64,000 nt of DNA from Diplonema papillatum (taxonomy: Eukaryota > Euglenozoa > Diplonemea > Diplonemida > Diplonemidae): NCBI GenBank assembly GCA_030068145.1, contig JAPJBO010000012.1, forward strand, positions 310,001 to 374,000, read 5' to 3'. Position 1 is the stretch's first letter, and each line of letters opens with the position of its first letter. A program made the position numbers and the translations under genes. This document shows positions 54,086-64,000 of the stretch, piece by piece. The notes beneath the pieces were generated by a model. That model had not been told where the DNA came from and searched no databases. It was given only the letters and a program-made list of their open reading frames with translations.

Positions 54086-54719
54086 TGTGTGCGTTTCCTG
54101 CGCAGCTTACATGGACCAAAGACTAGTCTGGCGCTTCGTTTGTTTGTGTGCTCGAGCGGAGCTCGGTAAGCTTTGTGGTCCGCTGCCAACTGCCGACTAT
54201 TAGGGTTATAGTTCGCTTGAGAATCCGGGATTTCGGAGTCTCCGGGTGACCTCGTCGAATGGGTTCTTTTAAAGCTAATACGTACTGGGTGGGTTTGGGG
54301 GGGGGGGGGCATGCATGGCTTCTTTCGTGTACACTTTACTTGCTCGCTTAGGCGAGTCAGGTTCGAAACAATTTGTGACCGACAAGGTGAGTGCTCTTGG
54401 GCTTTTAGTACCAACAACGCATTGTCAACACGAAAGAGGAAGCTCAAACCCGGGTTCGAGCGCGCAATTGTATAGCAGCAGTCGGTACAGCAGTTGACGG
54501 AAGGCCCCACCCACCCTCCCGTGGCACCCAACCGTTCGCTTTCAACTGTGTCGGCGTGTCGGTTGGGCTGCAGCAAGAAGCCCCTTTTTGGGGGGTAGGT
54601 CCACACTGTGTCAACGCCTTTGATGGGAAGTGGAAGCGTTTGAGCAAGTCTGCGCGTGGGATGATGGGGCGAGGGGTTCGGATGCTTTCAACAACATCGG
54701 ATCGGAAGGGAAGTTTCAG
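53123..54719. other. Intergenic; R6, R1 and (TG)n, no gene seen
   Basis: Holds an R6 copy (53380-53500, matching 700-830), a (TG)n run at about 54049-54083, an R1 copy (54200-54300, gttcgcttgagaatccggga and tctccgggtgacc), and a G run near 54297-54309. No supportable gene. Confidence 0.55.
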
Positions 54720-55065
54720 TGTCTTCAATACCTACTCTCCTCTCTCTCTCAGAGAGTACCGAAGCTTATCTCTCCGGTCAGTTTCCCCGCTCGTATTCTA
54801 TCAGGGAGAACCCGAACGTTCACTTTCGGATGCTTGATCTCTCAGGGAGCACCCGAAGGTTGCCTCTCCTGCAAGTTTTCTCTCTAGGAGATTCCGACCA
54901 TGACGTTCACTGTCGGATCCTCAACTTTCTCAGGGTAAGCCCAAAAGGTTGTCTCTCCTGTCAGTTTCCCAGTTGAAATCTTCACAGGGAGGAAGAACCC
55001 GAACGTGACATTCACTTCGGATACCTACTCTCTCAGGGAGTACCCGCAGGTTGTCTCCTGTCTGA
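54720..55065. repeat. Degenerate tandem repeat of about 60 bp
   Basis: Variants of ctctcagggagtacccgaa followed by ggttgtctctcctgtcagtt recur about six times with many changes (54740, 54800, 54840, 54925, 54985, 55030). Confidence 0.65.
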
Positions 55066-55365
55066 ATTTTGTACATAAGCGCCAGCTTGAAAGGAAATGC
55101 TCGACGATGCTGCCCGACAAAGAATCCAAGGGATCCCAAGTGCTGTAACTACCGAACCACGTGTTGAACGGACGTGAGGTCATGCGGGTCTACCCCTGCA
55201 CGACGAATCACACAAACACAACAGGTCAAAGTCCTGAGTGAGAAAGCAACACACGGTGGTGTAGGCGAAGAACCAAACAGCTTGTGTTTGTACTGTATTT
55301 GCCCCTCAACCTCTATATTTCCTCCCTTCCATTCGGAGTCGAAGCAGCTATGTCGAGTATTTCCA
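55065..55365 (+). repeat. Dispersed repeat R3, intergenic copy
   Basis: Matches 12985-13310 in the carbonic anhydrase intron, with an extra about 50 bases between the aaatgctcgac and accacgtgttgaacg blocks. Confidence 0.8.
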
Positions 55366-55719
55366 CTCGTGCGAAGTACCGTATCTTGAATGATCCTGAC
55401 TCTGATACCAACCGAACAGGAAACCCCATGAACTAGAGGTGGGGGTGGCCCAGGGGTTTCCCGGTTTGTCTCGCTTCCCGTTCAAGATAAGTTCCCGAGA
55501 TTTTATTTCCCTTCACTGGGATGGCTGCCGTGACGAACCTAGCTTCTTCGTATCACATGCGAAGAGAGAGAGAGAGAGAGAGTGGAGAGAAACGACAGTG
55601 AGGGTTTGGAGGAGGACGCGGCGTGCGTCGGGGCCCGTGAGGAAGCACCGGCCACCTTGCTAGAGTACGTGCGCTCGGCTAAGGCCGGCGCGTGGCGAGA
55701 CTGGAGGCAGCAGTTAAAG

Positions 55720-56220
55720 TTCGGGGAACAGCAAAGTTCGGGCGAAGCTAAGTTCGGGCAATGCTAAGTTCTGGTGAAGCAAAGTTCGGGTGAAGCTAAG
55801 TTCGGGCGAAACAAAGTTCGGGCGAAGCAAAGTTCGGGCGAAGCTAAGTTCGGGTGAGCAAAGTTCTGGTGAAGCAAAGTTCGGGCGAAGGTGAAGCTAA
55901 GTTCGGGCGAAACAAAGTCCGGGCGAAGCTAAGTTCTGGGTGAAGCAAAGTTCGGACGTTCTGGTGAAGCTAAGATCGGGCGAAACAAAGTTCGGCGAAG
56001 CTAAGTTCGGGTGAAGCAAAGTTCGGGCGAAGCTAAGTTCGGGTGAAGCAAAGTTCTGGTGAAGCTAAGTTCGGGCGAAACAAAGTTCGGGCGAAACAAA
56101 GTTCGGGCGAAGCTAAGTTCGGGTGAGCAAAGTTAGGTGAAGCAAAGTTCGGGCGAAGCAAAGCTCGGGTGAAGCTAAGTTCGGGCGAAACAAAGTCCGG
56201 GCGAAGCTAAGTTCGGGTGT
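55720..56220 (+). repeat. 17-bp tandem repeats in the left arm
   Basis: About 28 copies of variants of aagttcgggcgaagcta and aagttcgggtgaagcaa. The right arm has the complement in only about seven copies (58200-58380), which explains most of the length difference between arms. Confidence 0.9.
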
Positions 56221-56404
56221 AAAGTTTGGCCTCGTACCCGGGGCCCAGCACGGGGGGGGGCCGCCCTGGGGCAGCCTTTTCCCGCCGCCCCCCCCTCCGG
56301 TATTTCTCCGGGGGGCTGAGAAACTCCGCAAAAAACGCAAATTTCGGGCACATCAGGCCCCGAAACGACAGCAAACCTCGAAATAATCTTCGACCGGAAA
56401 AGTG

Positions 56405-56472
56405 TCATGGGCGGGGTTTGAACCCGGACACACCGGCCTGAAGGCCGACACCCGCTCACTCTGCCACCCATA
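56405..56472 (-). other. tRNA-like head (pol III promoter), left arm
   Basis: On the minus strand, ggtggcagagtgagcggg matches the tRNA A box and ccgggttcaaacccc the B box. The ends atgggt and gcccat can form an acceptor-like stem and the T-stem pairs fully. A T-rich stretch follows. The anticodon arm is atypical, so I read it as a SINE-type promoter and not a functional tRNA. It points outward. Confidence 0.7.
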
Positions 56473-56664
56473 TACATTTTCCCAGGGGGAGAAAAAGCCA
56501 GCTCCGCGCTATTATCTAGTTCAAAAACAATACACTTTTTTAGTGTAGAGAAAAGTGGGGTTGGCTCGAATAGAGGCTATTCACATTGCACGTCCATAGG
56601 ACCTCCAGTCTCGAGTAAAACCTGCCTTGAAAGAGGCACCTATTACTCGCGGGGGTAGGCACCC

Positions 56665-56935
56665 CTGCGGAGGCCCTCTTCCGTGTGCCTCCACGCGGAA
56701 GGACCACTTCCCTCTGCGGAGGGAAGCCAAGCTGCATACATGATGCCTCCCCTGCGGGGGAGCCCTCTGCGGAGGGAGCGAGCCGTCTTACCCACGTGGG
56801 TAGTAACCCTCTGCGGAGGGGAGTGGCTGCAAACACGACGCCTTCCCTGCGGGGGAGCCCTCTGCGGAGGGAAGAAGGCACACGTTACGCTCTCCTCTGC
56901 GGAGGAAGCATTCCTGAAGCGGAGGATGGACCCGC
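56665..56935. repeat. Cluster of GC-rich mini-hairpins
   Basis: The 14-mer ccctctgcggaggg, a hairpin with a five-base stem, occurs exactly at 56710, 56763, 56807 and 56858. A variant tcctctgcggagga is at 56893, and cctgcggggg forms near 56751 and 56847. They are spaced 35-55 bases apart in the core of the foldback-like element. Confidence 0.85.
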
Positions 56936-57971
56936 TGATGCTCTCATCTGTGAAGGAGGACACTCCTTGTCGAGGGAAAGATCCTACGGAGCGATGTCCT
57001 CATCGCATCCAGAAGCTGGGAGGGAGGGCGGGAACTTTTCAACGGCCGCGGAGGTCAGCGGACCGGAGCTACCGGAGAGGGTATATGTGCGTTGTGTGGT
57101 AACCTGATACGTGTGTGTGCGATGATGTGGGTTTGTGTGGCAGCCTGATACGTGTGCGCTGGCTGTTACACGAGCTTGATACTCCGCATGGATGCTTGGT
57201 GCCGTGTGCCGTGGGCACCGCCCGCTGCACACGGGGATTCGTTTGCGACAAAAAACCTCGGAGGGAAAAAGACTGCGTGTTTATCCCACTCAAGAAAAAA
57301 TGCTCCGACGAAGGGCCGCAGTTCGAATACGGGTGAGCCACTGTATGTCACCTACACTTGGGAAGAACGCCACAGAACAGGACCCTAGTTAAATTCTCTT
57401 TGAGAGGCTCATGTCAATTTAACCTATGTTTTATGACAGACTCCCATTCTCCCAAACAGGGGTTCCTGCCAACTGGTTTCACTTCGACGACGAGGATTAC
57501 TTCTGTTTGTGTCGAATTGCGAAGCCCACGAAGGCTCATGTCGGATTTAGCTGACACGAAACCCCAGGTAAAATTCGGGTGGCAGGTGTCGACGCACCCC
57601 CCTGATTTTTGGGCTTGTTCGGAGAGTTTTTCAGTTCAGGATTATTCAACTACGGTTTATACTTCAGCTGCTGTGTAAGTTCCCGATATGAGTTTTTAGA
57701 CTCATTTCTAAACTCGAAACAACGACGTGTCAATAGGCCCAGCAGTAGTAGCAATTGTCGAACTGCCGAAGCAGCCGGAGTGCCGGGGGCAGGCCACTTA
57801 CTTTGTTCTCGTCATTTTTACTTTGTTCGAGACTGGAGGTCCAATGAACAAGCAATGTGAATAGCCTCTATTCGAGCGAGCCAACCCGGCTTTTAATGTT
57901 GCGAAATTGTATAGTTTTTGGACTAGATAATAGTGCGGTGCAAGCATTTTTTTCCCCTGCCAAAAGGCAAA

Positions 57972-58034
57972 GGGGTGGCAGAGTGAGCGGGCGTCGGCCT
58001 TCGGGGTAGGCCCGGGTTCGAACCCCGCCCATCG
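57972..58034 (+). other. tRNA-like head (pol III promoter), right arm
   Basis: ggtggcagagtgagcggg (A box) and ccgggttcgaacccc (B box) mirror the left-arm copy, followed by gcccatcgcac and five T, a pol III-type terminator. The tail after it (about 58040-58140) is conserved with the left arm. Also outward-facing. Confidence 0.75.
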
Positions 58035-58434
58035 CACTTTTTCGGTCGAAGACTGTTTTCGAGGTTTGTTGCGTTTCGGGGTCCAATGTGCCCGAAATTT
58101 GCGTTTTTTTTGCGGAGTTTCTCAGTATCTCGCGGTATATGGGATACAACGGGACGGAGTCGGGGGGGGGGTCCGGGGGTCTCCCCCCCGGACACTGGCG
58201 CCGAACTTGCCAACACAGGCTAAACTTGCTACCACACGCCGAACTGAGCATCACCAGATCCCGAACTTTGTTTCACCAGAACTTAGCTTCGCCCGAACTC
58301 AGCTGCGCCCGAACTTTGGTTCACCAGAAATTTGCATCACCCAAACTTAGCATCGCCCGAGCTTAGCTGCGCCAGCACTTTATCAGCTGCCTCCAGTCAC
58401 GCCCCGCGCCGGCCTTTAGCCGAGCGCACGTACT

Positions 58435-59128
58435 TTTTGTCTTTCCATTTCTACTCTTCTGCTTGGGGCCGCCCCCAGCAATCTCGACTGTCCAATCACG
58501 GTCGCGAAAGGGTGATACTAGGCCCCATGCAGTCGTATCCACAACACGGCTACAACACGAGGTTGCAGCCCTGCCTAGGTGTGCATACAGCATCATAGTG
58601 CCCCAGAGCTCGCCACTTGACTTGACCCAGCGGCCACCCTGGAAGCCGCAGCAGCAACCTTCGCATGAAAGCGCGCTCAGCCGGAGCGTAGGCAATTCCA
58701 TACAACAGCTGCATCAGTCGCAGGTTGATCCGTTATAACAGGCCCACAATAAAAGCAATACAGACTTTTCCTCAACTCAAATGTCAAAGGGAGGATTTTT
58801 TTTTTTTCCTTTGTGTTGCCGACAATCGGGGTTGATGTACAGTCTGGTGTCTTTCGACGTTTGTTGTTATAGTTCCTTCTTTTTCCTTTCAGTTTTCCCA
58901 ACAGTTGAAGAACGCGAAGCGCTTTTGCATCGCGTCTATTGGTACAAGAATAGTTGAGTCGCAGCTCCTGACAGAACGGATGGGAAAGAAAAGAGGTGTT
59001 GTGTTATTTGCTTCTTCTCACGAGAGGAGAGTCGGTCATGTTTTAGGGTACGTTAGGGTTTCCGACTCCCGCGATCGTGCGCAGCTCGAACTCAAGAGAG
59101 TCAACTATATCCTGCAGTATTTGCGTAC
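58435..59128. other. Intergenic, no gene seen
   Basis: Only short unsupported frames. Confidence 0.5.
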
Positions 59129-59433
59129 TTGCAACAAGAATCGCAGAAGCCCGATCTCCTGCAGGCGTGAAGGTTGGTTGCGTATCGCAGCTGTATGCGG
59201 CCCGAGCACTTCGAGTTGGGTCGAGCACAAATTGCGGCGCCAAGAGGGGGGTGGGGAATTGCGCGCTTCTTTTGCAACAAGAATCGCAGAAGCCCGATCT
59301 CCTGCAGGCGTGAAGGTGCGAAGGCTGGTTGCGTATCGCAGCTGTATGCGGCCCGAGCACTTCGAGTGGGTCGAGCACAATTGCGGCGCCAAAAAGGGGG
59401 GTGGGGAATTGCGCGCTTTCAGCGGCGCCGCGC
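59129..59433. repeat. Two tandem copies of a 145-160-bp unit
   Basis: Both units begin ttgcaacaagaatcgcagaa and include gttgcgtatcgcagctgtat and ggggtggggaattgcgcgct. The second (from 59272) has a short insertion after the gcaggcgtgaagg block. Confidence 0.9.
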
Positions 59434-59559
59434 CGGCACGCGCGGTCAAATCTAGCCATTTAAAGCAGAACAACCTCGCTCAGGAATGCGATTGCCAATC
59501 TTGTTCAGCAAACTCATCAGCATCAACCTCGTGGAGAGAGAGATGTGTCATATTTTTTT

Positions 59560-59735
59560 TAGTGAAAGGTCGCTTGAAACTCCGGGGTTTTAAAGTCTCC
59601 GCGTGACCTTCGTCGTTATGGGAAGATATCCTTTGTGCTCTGAGTGTCGTAAGAGTGGTGGTTACACGAGGTAAGAGGATCGGTGGGTGCCTTGGTTGTT
59701 GGTCATTGGTGGTTTCGGTCATTGTCCATTTTTGT
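59560..59735 (+). repeat. Dispersed repeat R1, long copy 2
   Basis: Nearly identical to 15061-15240 over its whole length. Confidence 0.85.
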
Positions 59736-60140
59736 ATAAGCACCTGCTTGTAGGATATACTTGACGAGACTGCCAGTTGCAAATCTCAAAGGAGGTTGGA
59801 ACGCAACAATATTCCAATCTCAAAGGATCTCGCCGTGCCGCTCGCCGGACGCGAGAGAACGAGGACTCCAAATCCGGCTCCGACTACGAACTTGTCACGA
59901 GCTACCAGCAGTAGTTGCAGTCACGTAGCGAAAGGCAGGCATAGTGTGGTGCTCATCGGCATGCCGGTGACTCCCCACTATCGCAACAATATACCAAGAT
60001 CAAAGGAGGTAAATGTGCTGCAGCCCACACGAAACACAGGTAAACCTGGCTTCAGTGGCGGGCGTCAACGAAAAAGGCCCACTTTGTAGGTGTATTGTTT
60101 TCTTCCCCTCTAGCTTCCTTCGAAATGAGCACGGCAGTTC
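59728..60140 (+). repeat. R2 copies, split
   Basis: 59735-59800 matches the first part of the 31950 copy, and 59985-60140 matches its second part. About 190 unrelated bases lie between them, including two further caacaatat.cca.atcaaagga blocks. Confidence 0.7.
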
Positions 60141-60179
60141 CTCGAATCTCTCACAACAAATAAAGAGTAGGTAGGCGGT

Positions 60180-61577
60180 GTGCAGTCTCATTCAACACAT
60201 TTGCCTCGTCGACGAGCACCACTTTGAGCTGCGGCCTGATGTGCGCGCTGGGAAACTTCGTCACCTGTTCGGCTTCTACACTATTGAGATCGCCTCGCGA
60301 TCCACTCAGTCGAAGAGCCATCACCGGCTTCTCCTGTTTTTATTTCATCCCCGCAAGACACGTTGTGTGTCGTCGTCATCGGAAGCTCTCGCCAGTTGTG
60401 AGACTGGCAGACGGTGGGCAGTCTCGTTCAACACATTTTTAGTTGACGTGTTGACGAGCATTGAGTTGCGCGCTGTGGTATCCCCGTCAACTCTTCGGCT
60501 TCTGCAACAATGTGATCACCTTGCGTTGCACAGTCAAGAGCCTACACCGGCTTCTTGTTTTGTTTTGCCTTCCACCACACACCTCGTGTGTTCTCGTCGT
60601 CGGACACTGGTAACGTTCCGGTATCGTCCACGGAGAATCTGCCAAGAAACCCCGCAATTCACATGACGGAGCATGCGCGACATCTTTTGGTGGCGAGTTT
60701 GGTAGGTCGTTCAACACATTCGCATCGTTGACGAGCACTAGCTTTGCGCTGCGGCGTTGCATGAATGCGCGCGCGCTGTGAAACCTCGCCAGCTCCTCGG
60801 GTTCTATATAATTGCGAGCGTCTTGCGTAGAAGTCGAACTTTGAGTCGTCTTGCGGTCTGCACAGTCAAAGGGCCAAGTCGGACGATGGAGCAGTCTCTT
60901 AACAGTAGGTGTGGTCCAGGGAGAAAATCTGCCAAAGTTCCAGCTAAACCGATTCACATGACGGAGCATGCGCAGCGCGGGGGTTCGAGGACGAGTCCTT
61001 TCACGGCGGCGAGGTGGTAGACGCTGTCCGTCTTGCACAGCACATTCGCATCGTTGACGAGCACTAGCTTTGCGCTGCGGCGTTGCATGAATGCGCGCGC
61101 GCTGTGAAACCTCGCCAGCTCCTCGGGATCTATATAATTGCGAGCGTCTTGCGTAGAAGTCGAACTTTGAGTCGTCTTGCGGTCTGCACAGTCAAAGGGC
61201 CAAGTCGGACGATGGAGCAGTCTCTTAACAGTAGGTGTGGTCCAGGGAGAAAATCTGCCAAAGTTCCAGCTAAACCGATTCACATGACGGAGCATGCGCA
61301 GCGCGGGGGTTCGAGGACGAGTCCTTTCACGGCGGTGAGGTGGTAGACGCTGTCCGTCTTGCACAGCACGTTCGCCTCGTTGACGAGCACAAGTTTTGAG
61401 CTGCGGCGTAGCATGAATGCGCACGCGCTGTGAAACCTCGCCAGCTCTTCGGCTTCTATAAAACTGCGAGCGGTTGCGGTCTGCACAGTCAAAGGGCCAA
61501 GTCGGACGATGGAGCAGTCTCGTAACGTTCGGTGTGGTCCACGAGAGAAAATCTGCCAAAGTTCCAGCTAAACCGAT
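60180..61577 (-). pseudogene. Array of about five copies of the last coding segment of the CRAL-TRIO gene
   Basis: Units of about 300-330 bp begin near 61577, 61280, 60960, 60660 and, more diverged, near 60430 and 60200. The units nearest the gene encode, on the minus strand, EELARFHSARAFMQRRSAKL then VLVND-ANVL, CKTDSVYHLAAVKGLVL and PPRCACSVM with a stop, matching the gene's own end (from LVLVNEDNVL onward). The two complete units at 60960-61577 are about 95% alike. Identity falls with distance from the gene, and the two farthest lose the reading frame. Each unit also carries a segment encoding VKRLLHRPTWPFDCADR that the intact gene lacks. Confidence 0.85.
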
Positions 61578-62972
61578 TCACATGACGGAGCATGCGCAGC
61601 GCGGGGGAACTTCTAGCTCGAGGACGAGTCCTTTCACGGCGGCGAGGTGGTAGACGCTATCCGTCTTGCTCAGCACGTTATCCTCGTTGACGAGCACGAG
61701 CCGGCGCGCGGGGATGTTTGAAGGCGCCGTGAGTTCGATGACGCGCCCGACCCTCGTCGACTCGTCGACTTCGACGATGACAACAGGACCGTCGCGAGGC
61801 CTGCGGACGGAAAGGGTCATCGCCGCCGGCTTGACTGGGTGCTGCTCGACGACGATGTCGTCGTTGCCGCGGTCGTCGCCGTTCGACGTCCTGTCGTCGT
61901 CGGACAGCGGTTCGACGCGCGTCGTCTCCGAGCACAGCGAGAAGAACTCAGCGTCCGAAAACTCCAAGCTGCCGTGGTTCGCGCTCTGCACGGACTGCCT
62001 GCGCACGTGGCTGTGGTGGCGGTGGCGGCCGTGCTCCTCCGGCCCCGCCGGCTCCGGCCACAGCCCCGCGGCCGCGACGGCCAGCGCGCCGGCGACAAGC
62101 GCCCACGCGTACGGGCTGCTCTCCGGGCGCACTTTGCGGAAGAAGTTCGCCTCAACGTCCGCGAAGCCGGACGGAGTCGGCGCGCCGCCGCCGTACTCGT
62201 CGTCGAGCCACCCGGGCGGCACGCCTTCGGACTCGAAGTAGTTCCGGTGGCACTCCGCGTCGCCGTGGGGCACCCACCGCACCTTCGCCTTCGTCACCGG
62301 GTCGATGAACACCTGGATGAGCTTGAAGAACCACTTAAAAACCGACGGGTAGTTGATGAGGTACGCCCTATGCAGTCTCTCCGGACAGTGATTCGACAGC
62401 ACGCCGGTCCACTCCTTCGCGACGATCGTGTCCCTGGACGAGTTGGCCATGGTGAAGCCTTGGAGGTCTACGATGTATGTAAACTTCTCGACCCCTTTGA
62501 AGAGCTCTTGGTGCCGGTCCATGTTTCGCAGCGCCGTTTCGATGTAGAAAAGGATCCCGTTCATCTTCTGCTGGGCGGTGCCCGGGGGATCTCTACGGAT
62601 TCGCATGTACACCAAAGGGTGCCCCACGCAATCATACCCGTACGCGAGCGTCGCGAGGGAATCCAGCTGCGACTTGACTTCGGCAAACGTAATCTCGTGT
62701 GCCTTCGTTTGCTCCCTCCACTTGCACGTCGCGTGCAACATCTTGCCTGCTTTTTCCGCATCCCAGTTTCTCGCCCGGAGGTACCGGCAGTATGTGCTCT
62801 CAGTAAGCCACGCGCGGGACTCGTCGGTTATCGCCCATGTTTGGGCTTCTTTCTCCACCTTCTCGAAAGCGTGCCTTTCTTGCTCCGTCAGCCCGCTTTT
62901 CACCTGCGCGTCTATGAGCCCGGGACTCGCGTAGGCTTGCCTGAAGGCCTCTTCGGACCGCAGCAGGTTCAT
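61578..62972 (-). CDS. CRAL-TRIO (Sec14-like) protein with C-terminal CaaX box
   Basis: A 464-codon frame starts at ATG 62972. The first 100 residues are the helical CRAL-TRIO N-terminal region (YCRYLRARNWDAEKAGKMLH), followed by the lipid-binding fold at about residues 100-260 (GHPLVYMRIRRDPPG, FTYIVDLQGFTMANSSRD, NHCPERLHRAYLINYPSVFK). Sec14-family proteins carry phosphoinositides or other lipids between membranes. A short hydrophobic stretch (WALVAGALAVAAAGLW, near residue 295) could touch the membrane. A disordered acidic linker and a small conserved C-terminal segment (VLVNEDNVLSKTDSVYHLA) follow. The last residues CSVM form a CaaX box of the kind that is farnesylated, suggesting prenyl anchoring. 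Copies of the last segment lie downstream. A 304-bp (TG)n tract lies about 230 bases upstream of the start. Confidence 0.88.
   Translation of the reverse strand: MNLLRSEEAFRQAYASPGLIDAQVKSGLTEQERHAFEKVEKEAQTWAITDESRAWLTESTYCRYLRARNWDAEKAGKMLHATCKWREQTKAHEITFAEVKSQLDSLATLAYGYDCVGHPLVYMRIRRDPPGTAQQKMNGILFYIETALRNMDRHQELFKGVEKFTYIVDLQGFTMANSSRDTIVAKEWTGVLSNHCPERLHRAYLINYPSVFKWFFKLIQVFIDPVTKAKVRWVPHGDAECHRNYFESEGVPPGWLDDEYGGGAPTPSGFADVEANFFRKVRPESSPYAWALVAGALAVAAAGLWPEPAGPEEHGRHRHHSHVRRQSVQSANHGSLEFSDAEFFSLCSETTRVEPLSDDDRTSNGDDRGNDDIVVEQHPVKPAAMTLSVRRPRDGPVVIVEVDESTRVGRVIELTAPSNIPARRLVLVNEDNVLSKTDSVYHLAAVKGLVLELEVPPRCACSVM

Positions 62973-64000
<1,028 letters not shown>

Larger units (their letters stand above)
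55664..58434. mobile_element. Foldback-like element, 2.8 kb, with long complex inverted repeats
   Basis: The outer ends are inverted copies: agtacgtgcgctcggctaa at 55664 and its complement ending 58434, followed inward by ctggaggcagc. The inner ends also pair: ggctcgaatagaggctattc near 56564 and its complement near 57880. Between them each arm holds, in mirrored order, a 17-bp tandem repeat region, a G/C-rich block, a conserved 3' tail and a tRNA-like head. The left arm is about 930 bp and the right about 580 bp. The core (56592-57854) contains GC palindromes and no convincing transposase. Clear target duplications were not found. The design resembles foldback elements of other eukaryotes, but homology is not claimed. 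Confidence 0.75.

Noticed and set aside
57972-58034. Functional tRNA gene
   Set aside because: A and B boxes are good, but the anticodon arm is irregular and a mirrored copy shares the same tail; a SINE-type head explains it better.

Overview
This is nuclear DNA of a GC-rich, repeat-laden eukaryotic microbe, not a prokaryote. Proteins expected in eukaryotes are recognisable: the splicing factor SYF2, a DHX29-type DExH helicase, the FAN1 repair nuclease, a CRAL-TRIO (Sec14) protein, a membrane alpha-carbonic anhydrase and a PPR-like protein. Four genes carry one inferred GT-AG intron each. Every gene I can support lies on the minus strand across the whole 64 kb. Long one-strand gene runs with few introns fit Euglenozoa (diplonemid or euglenid) best, with dinoflagellates as the main alternative. 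I found no spliced-leader gene or other decisive marker, so the organism is an inference.

Layout from left to right: IQ-motif protein (0.9-1.8 kb); a basic protein of unknown function (2.5-3.6 kb); a 3.2-kb nonamer satellite (4.1-7.3 kb); PPR-like gene with one intron and two frameshifts (8.0-9.9 kb); membrane carbonic anhydrase with one intron (11.9-13.6 kb); ankyrin-repeat protein (16.6-19.9 kb); FAN1 with very large low-complexity insertions (21.4-27.3 kb); SYF2 with one intron (29.5-30.7 kb); beta-propeller/mucin-like/multi-TM surface protein (33.5-39.5 kb); poly-Gln protein of unknown function (41.7-45.0 kb); DHX29-like helicase with one intron (46.7-51.7 kb); a gene-free, transposon-rich stretch (52-60 kb) holding a 2.8-kb foldback-like element and a small MITE; and a CRAL-TRIO protein ending in a CaaX box (61.6-63.0 kb), with a (TG)n tract beyond it.

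Two themes stand out. First, at least five genes have partial copies of their own 5' or 3' ends lying just outside, or inside an intron of, the intact gene; the CRAL-TRIO gene has a run of about five copies of its last coding segment that get more diverged with distance. Second, several dispersed repeat families (called R1-R6 here) recur through the intergenic DNA; one (R5) is in frame inside FAN1 and one (R3) fills half of the carbonic anhydrase intron. The genes do not form one pathway. They look like unrelated housekeeping and surface functions on one probable directional transcription unit.
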